NCBI GenBank assembly: GCA_021927905.1
Contig: BLLK01000020.1
Span: 496,001-560,000, forward strand
Origin: Chaetoceros tenuissimus
Lineage: Eukaryota > Bacillariophyta > Thalassiosirophyceae > Chaetocerotales > Chaetocerotaceae
Length of the DNA stretch: 64,000 bases
Direction of reading: 5' to 3'
Shown here: positions 59,656 through 64,000 of the stretch, one piece after another
Layout: the number at the start of each line of letters is the position of its first letter
Position numbering within the stretch: the first letter of the stretch is position 1
Position numbers and translations under genes: made by a program
Notes under the pieces: generated by a model
What the model saw: only the letters and a program-made list of their open reading frames with translations
Database searches by the model: none
Told to the model about the DNA's origin: nothing

Positions 59656-61410
59656 ATGCTTGATTCATACACCCAGACGCACTTCAAGGCTTCTAATCAA
59701 TGTCAAACGCCTCACTTTCCGCTTGTCGACAAAGGTACAAGCTATGAATATCAAACAGAAACAATCAATACTCAAAAGGTCCTCGAAGAAATGAACAAAT
59801 CTCTTCAAAAACTTTCTCCAATGTTTGAGCAAGCACTGCAAGAAAATGAGGTAGTGGACATTTTCACTGACTATCTAGATATCCCAGAAAAGGGGGATTT
59901 ATCCATGTTTCGGACTTTGGAGGAAGAATTGAAAGTACTATCTTCATTCTCCTTCCCTAATCTTTCTTCTGTCGATAGTCGATTGTCTCAAGGTGAAGCC
60001 ATGTGTCTACAAGTAAATCCAAAGAACAAGAACCTCGTTGCAGTTTCATTATCAAACAGCAAAGAAAATCATGGAAATGGGGGTATGAATTATGGAATTG
60101 TACTCATTTGGGAAACCGGAAAGAAAGAACCTCGCTACATTCTTCGTTCGCCGACGGAATGTAAAGTGCTGAAATTTTCACAGCCTCATTTGTTAGTTGG
60201 AGGTTGTTCCAATGGATCGGTGCTACTCTGGGATATTAAGGACTTGGATCCCTTTTCAAGTAAAGTTGTAGATCCTGTATTGCAAACACACGCATCTCAG
60301 GTTTATTCCGTGGAAGATATCGTCTTTCTTCCTCCTGATATTCAAGTCAACATTCACGGCCAACTTGTAGACGAGAAATATTTAGATGGACTATCTCATC
60401 AATTCTACATTGTTTCCAAAGAAGGACTTGTTCTCTTTTACGACTTGCGTCTCCAAGCTTTATTTAAAGGAGAGTTGCCCTTCATAGCAAAGGTAAAGCC
60501 ATCGAGTAAACTTCTTTTGGAAGAAGAAGGCTTTCCAATTACTTCTTGGAAACCTATCTTCAAATTCAAACCTAGAAGAGAAAAAGGCCTAGGCGAACTC
60601 GCTCTTTGTAAATCATTTCATCCCTTTAGTTACGACAAAGAAAACTTCGGAAAGTCAGAAATCATTTGCCTTACCGAAGATGGAGAACTGCTTAGTATAA
60701 ACTGGACGCAAGAAGAAGTCATCTCTAATGCGAAAGTGGGAAAAGAGCCGAATGACTATTCTTCGGAACAATATTTCGTGACCTGGATGAAAGGAGACTG
60801 TATTCGTAAAGGAGTATCTCTACAGGTGCATTCCAAATTCTTTCCGAAGCTTGCCTTATGCGTGTCTGACTTTACTTTTCATCTTTGGACTCTTTCGAAA
60901 GATGTTACCGATACTGTACCACTCCTGACTTCTAGATTCTCAGAGAATAAGTTCACTTCAGGCTTATTCAGTAACCATCGTCCAGCAGTGATATTTCTTT
61001 CGAGGAGTGATGGTCACTTGGAGATTTGGGACTTGATCAACGAGGGAAGTCTCAGACCAAGCACAGTGTTTAAAGTGTGCAACAATGGTATTACTGGTAT
61101 GGACTTCTCAGGAGAATCATTATTGATTTCTGATTCTTCTGGAGTAGTCCATGTGCTTGATTTGGCCTCTCAGTTCACCAAACCTTATCCTGACGAGATG
61201 AAATTTATGGAAGACTTTCTCTCTAGAGAAGAGATGTGCAAATCATTCCATGTAGCGAAACGTCAAGAGGACGAGGAGGAAGGAGAGGAAAAACTTGCCT
61301 CAATTATTAAACCAGTTCTTAAAAACAGTAATGACGAAAGCAAAGAAGATGCCTATAAATCTATGGAGAATGCATACAGGGAATTTGAAAAGCTTTTTCT
61401 CACAACCTAG
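59656..61410 (+). CDS. Axonemal inner-arm dynein intermediate chain, DNAI3/WDR63-like
   Basis: A 584-residue WD40 protein from the first ATG of the frame; the frame extends ~30 codons 5' to a TTG only, so a further 5' exon is possible. Animal WDR63 is longer (~890), and the N-terminal part is short here. The segments LLVGGCSNGSVLLWDIKDLD, QTHASQVYSVEDIVFLPPDI and SHQFYIVSKEGLVLFYDLRL match the WDR63/IC140 order. C-terminal blades include HLEIWDLINEGSLRPS and SSGVVHVLDLA. The acidic helical tail (EMKFMEDFLSREEMCKSFHV) is also family-like. It should be part of the I1/f dynein of a flagellar axoneme, used only in male gametes of centric diatoms. Confidence 0.75.
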   Translation: MLDSYTQTHFKASNQCQTPHFPLVDKGTSYEYQTETINTQKVLEEMNKSLQKLSPMFEQALQENEVVDIFTDYLDIPEKGDLSMFRTLEEELKVLSSFSFPNLSSVDSRLSQGEAMCLQVNPKNKNLVAVSLSNSKENHGNGGMNYGIVLIWETGKKEPRYILRSPTECKVLKFSQPHLLVGGCSNGSVLLWDIKDLDPFSSKVVDPVLQTHASQVYSVEDIVFLPPDIQVNIHGQLVDEKYLDGLSHQFYIVSKEGLVLFYDLRLQALFKGELPFIAKVKPSSKLLLEEEGFPITSWKPIFKFKPRREKGLGELALCKSFHPFSYDKENFGKSEIICLTEDGELLSINWTQEEVISNAKVGKEPNDYSSEQYFVTWMKGDCIRKGVSLQVHSKFFPKLALCVSDFTFHLWTLSKDVTDTVPLLTSRFSENKFTSGLFSNHRPAVIFLSRSDGHLEIWDLINEGSLRPSTVFKVCNNGITGMDFSGESLLISDSSGVVHVLDLASQFTKPYPDEMKFMEDFLSREEMCKSFHVAKRQEDEEEGEEKLASIIKPVLKNSNDESKEDAYKSMENAYREFEKLFLTT

Positions 61411-61537
61411 ACTTTTACAGTTTAATTTCGAGCGTTCAAATAAAAATGCAAGCATAAAATTGTCTAAGAATATAATCCCCTTTTCTATTTATTACGTTTA
61501 ATAACTCATTGATTGCTTTTCTGAAATCCTTGACATT

Positions 61538-63610
61538 TTAATCTATTTTTTCAAAACTGCACTGACAAGCGTTATCGCAAGTCATACTTACTACAAGAGA
61601 ATCATCATATTTAGGATTCTCGTAATAATACCAATCGTCATGAGTATTTTGATCAACATCATGCGACCATGTCTCTTCCACTTGCTCTCCATTGATGAAA
61701 ACTTGAACCTCTCCTGCCATTTCATGATCTGCGTCTGCTGTGATAGCTTCATAGTATGTGAAAGTATGATTCACATAGATATTATAGGTTTCCCCAGCAG
61801 CGTCAAAAATGAAGACCGACTCTGAGAGATCGTAGTAGTCATCATCCATGTTGTAAAAAGCTCCATCCTTTTTATCATGCTTGCAATAATCTGCATTGTA
61901 GTAGAACCCACAGCCCTGGGAATCATTGACTTTCCACACTTCAAGTTGATCATTGTGGATTGCATCCTCTGTCATATTAGCAACGTAATCTTCAAATACC
62001 AAAGACACCTTTACTTCACAATTGTCTGCTACTGCACTTGGACACGTTTTACAAGTAACTGGACAATTTTCTGCTACCGATTTGTAGTTGCATTTCTTTT
62101 TAGTCTGAGATTGAGCCCAAGAACAATCCATTTCTTTATTCTTAACTTCTGGAAATCTAAAAGTAGAAGAAGAATCTTCACATACATCAATTGTCTCTGT
62201 GGCAGTGACTGGGGAAAGGGTGGGACTTTTCGTTGGGCTTGAAGTTACTGGCGCTGCCGAAGGATTTTTAGTTGGGCTGGAAGTAACTGGCGCTGCCGAA
62301 GGTTTCATGGTTGGACTTGAAGTTACTGGTGCGGATGTAGATTTCATAGTCGGACTGGATGTTACTGGTGCTGCCGAAGGTCCTTTCGAAGGTTGTGAGG
62401 AAGGTTTAAGTGAATGAGCTTCTGTTGGGCTTGAAGTTACTGGCGCTGCCGAAGGATTTTTAGTTGGGCTGGAAGTAACTGGCGCTGCCGAAGGTTTCAT
62501 GGTTGGGCTTGAAGTAACTGGTGCGGATGTAGTTTTCATAGTCGGACTTGAAGTAACTGGTGCTGCCGAAGGTCCTTTCGAAGGTTGTGAGGTAGGTTTA
62601 AGTGAATGAGCTTCTGTTGGGCTTGAAGTTACTGGCGCTGCCGAAGGATTTTTAGTTGGGCTGGAAGTAACTGGCGCTGCCGAAGGTTTCATGGTTGGAC
62701 TTGAAGTTACTGGTGCGGATGTAGGTTTCATAGTCGGACTAGATGTTACTGGTGCTGCCGAAGGTCCTTTCGAAGGTTGTGAGGAAGGTTTAAGTGAATG
62801 AGCTTCTGTTGGGCTTGAAGTAACTGGCGCTGCCGAAGGATTTTTAGTTGGGCTGGAAGTAACTGGCGCTGCCGAAGGTTTCATGGTTGGACTTGAAGTT
62901 ACTGGTGCGGATGTAGGTTTCATAGTCGGACTAGATGTTACTGGTGCTGCTGAAGGATCCTTTGTTGGGCTTGAAGTTACTGGTGCGGATGTAGGTTTCA
63001 TAGTCGGGCTGGATGTTACTGGAGCTGCTGAAGGATCCTTTGTTGGGCTTGAAGTAACTGGTGCAGATGTAGGTTTCATAGTTGGATTTGAAGTTACTGG
63101 AGCTGCCGATGGATTTTTAGTTGGACTGGATGTTACAGCTGAAGGTTTCATAGTTGGAATGTTAGTTTTTGCAATAGTTGGACTATCAGTATTTTGCTCT
63201 GTCTGAGTTGGTACTAGTCTACCTCCGTTGCTGATTGGCGCCTCAGTTGGAGCAACGGTTGTAGGGTCTACTTCATTTTTATCTACATCTTCAATGTGAG
63301 TATTACTTCTCCCTACGAGCTCTACATTTTTCTCTGTAGTCGTTGTAGCAATTTCTTCAGCATCCTTTTTAGCCTTCTTTCCTTGTTTCTTTTTCTTTTT
63401 CTTTCCTGATTTCTTCGCCTTTGCTGATTTAGATGATTTGCCTAGTTTCCTCTTCTCTATCTCAACATTAGAAGTTTCTCCAAAAGATTCATTTTCCAAC
63501 AAATCATATCCACCATTGATGATTCCATTGGTATTGGCTGCGAATGTAACTGGAGCAGCAGAGATAAACGAAACGAGTACAACGACTGCAGCTGAACTAT
63601 GGAATTTCAT
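61538..63610 (-). CDS. Secreted ShKT-domain protein with long SPT/PAPVTSS repeats
   Basis: A 690-residue protein. A signal peptide (MKFHSSAAVVVLVSFISAAP) is followed by a basic stretch (GKKKKKKQGKKAKKD, ~68-82). Residues ~120-470 are 13-residue repeats of the type PSAAPVTSSPTMK, arranged as a 64-residue (192-bp) higher-order unit repeated three times. A ShKT-like Cys-rich domain lies at ~480-530 (CSWAQSQTKKKCNYKS, CPVTCKTC). The C-terminal ~155 residues form an acidic, Tyr-rich domain (EVWKVNDSQGCGFYYNADYC, YYDLSESVFIFDAAG). The Ser/Thr/Pro repeats should be heavily O-glycosylated. A cell-wall or silica-associated surface role is plausible but not shown. Confidence 0.85.
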   Translation of the reverse strand: MKFHSSAAVVVLVSFISAAPVTFAANTNGIINGGYDLLENESFGETSNVEIEKRKLGKSSKSAKAKKSGKKKKKKQGKKAKKDAEEIATTTTEKNVELVGRSNTHIEDVDKNEVDPTTVAPTEAPISNGGRLVPTQTEQNTDSPTIAKTNIPTMKPSAVTSSPTKNPSAAPVTSNPTMKPTSAPVTSSPTKDPSAAPVTSSPTMKPTSAPVTSSPTKDPSAAPVTSSPTMKPTSAPVTSSPTMKPSAAPVTSSPTKNPSAAPVTSSPTEAHSLKPSSQPSKGPSAAPVTSSPTMKPTSAPVTSSPTMKPSAAPVTSSPTKNPSAAPVTSSPTEAHSLKPTSQPSKGPSAAPVTSSPTMKTTSAPVTSSPTMKPSAAPVTSSPTKNPSAAPVTSSPTEAHSLKPSSQPSKGPSAAPVTSSPTMKSTSAPVTSSPTMKPSAAPVTSSPTKNPSAAPVTSSPTKSPTLSPVTATETIDVCEDSSSTFRFPEVKNKEMDCSWAQSQTKKKCNYKSVAENCPVTCKTCPSAVADNCEVKVSLVFEDYVANMTEDAIHNDQLEVWKVNDSQGCGFYYNADYCKHDKKDGAFYNMDDDYYDLSESVFIFDAAGETYNIYVNHTFTYYEAITADADHEMAGEVQVFINGEQVEETWSHDVDQNTHDDWYYYENPKYDDSLVVSMTCDNACQCSFEKID
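62200..63150 (-). repeat. 39-bp coding minisatellite with 192-bp higher-order units
   Basis: The start of the block TCCTTTCGAAGGTTGTGAG recurs at 62381, 62573 and 62765, exactly 192 bp apart. Within each unit lie four 39- to 42-bp repeats. Units differ at few bases, so exchange between them is recent. Outside the three units, single 39-bp repeats continue to about 63150. Confidence 0.85.
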
Positions 63611-64000
63611 TTTGAATATAAGTTCAATAGAAACAAAGAACAGTTCTTCCCTTATTCAATTACTTTTGAAAGAAATGGAATAGAGTTCCTTTTGTCTCTT
63701 CACTTTTGCACATGAAATACAATCTGAGACAGACCGACTCGAAAAAGGCACACATTTTCAATGTGCCGTGACACTTTTTTCTCACGAACAATGCTGTACC
63801 AATCGAAATCGTGTCAATTTCCAACTATTTTGGAATGAAAATGATAAGCACGCTTTCCCTTTCTCTTTTCTTTCTTCTTTCTCTTTCTCATAGTACGTAA
63901 GGCTAAAATAGCTGTGTCAATAGCGAGGCTGAACTCTCAACTGCTCGCTCTCCTCTTCACAGCAGCACTGCAACAGCAGTATCCAACATCTATCTAATGC
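63611..64000. promoter_or_regulatory. Upstream region of the ShKT/PT-repeat gene
   Basis: 390 bases to the window end. It carries a CT-rich tract at about 63857-63890 and presumably the promoter of the minus-strand gene. No other gene is seen. Confidence 0.4.

Noticed and set aside
62199-63206. Gly/Val-rich frames on the plus strand opposite the PT repeats
   Set aside because: Antisense of the 39-bp coding repeats; the minus frame has the signal peptide and ShKT domain.

Overview
The window is nuclear DNA from a photosynthetic stramenopile, most likely a centric diatom. AT-rich sequence, short GT-AG introns (63-105 bp, often GTAAG donors) and expanded lineage families all point there: BspA-type leucine-rich repeat proteins that begin MRVQTEEWRRF, F-box/ankyrin-like proteins, rhodopsin-like 7TM receptors and PT-rich secreted proteins. 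An axonemal inner-arm dynein intermediate chain (DNAI3/WDR63 type) fits a centric diatom with flagellated gametes. From memory the families resemble Chaetoceros (C. tenuissimus); no search was run, so the species is inference.

Layout. 0.3-3.6 kb: two tandem LRR genes and a mitochondrial AUH-like enoyl-CoA hydratase. 3.9-10.6 kb: a DeSI/PPPDE-PUL protein, a secreted phytase-like/MFS fusion transporter and an aldonolactone oxidase, followed by a relic of the same transporter. 12.6-19.4 kb: an F-box/ankyrin-like gene with a frameshift, a SLC35B-type transporter, a GAF-HPP membrane protein and a 7TM receptor with a frameshift. 19.9-23.7 kb: two divergent secreted genes, an N-formylglutamate amidohydrolase-like protein and a hevein-GH18 chitinase. 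23.9-28.1 kb: a Nudix-like/CobW (ZNG1-like) metallochaperone and a third LRR gene.

28.7-57.0 kb is built round a large inverted duplication. The left arm (about 28.67-33.36 kb) holds H1, H2B, H2A and an FkbM methyltransferase. The right arm (about 53.15-57.03 kb) holds the same genes in mirror order, with the methyltransferase cut to its first ~100 codons. A divergent H4/H3 pair sits just inside the right arm. The spacer between the arms holds a beta-propeller pseudogene, a second F-box/ankyrin-like gene, an unrecognised 942-residue protein, a coiled-coil protein with two helicase-associated domains, a foldback element, a half RING gene and a four-exon 7TM receptor with a 25-nt micro-exon. 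57.0-59.6 kb is a decayed tandem duplication; it is followed by the dynein chain and a secreted ShKT/PT-repeat protein.

The most interesting system is the histone locus. All eight histone genes (H1, H2A, H2B twice; H3, H4 once) are followed by a 16-nt hairpin with a 6-bp stem and 4-nt loop, like the metazoan replication-dependent histone stem-loop. The two core-histone promoters share CGTAGANTCTACG and other blocks. H2A, H2B and their promoter are almost identical between arms while flanks have diverged, which suggests gene conversion. No rRNA, tRNA, CRISPR array or intact transposon was recognised.
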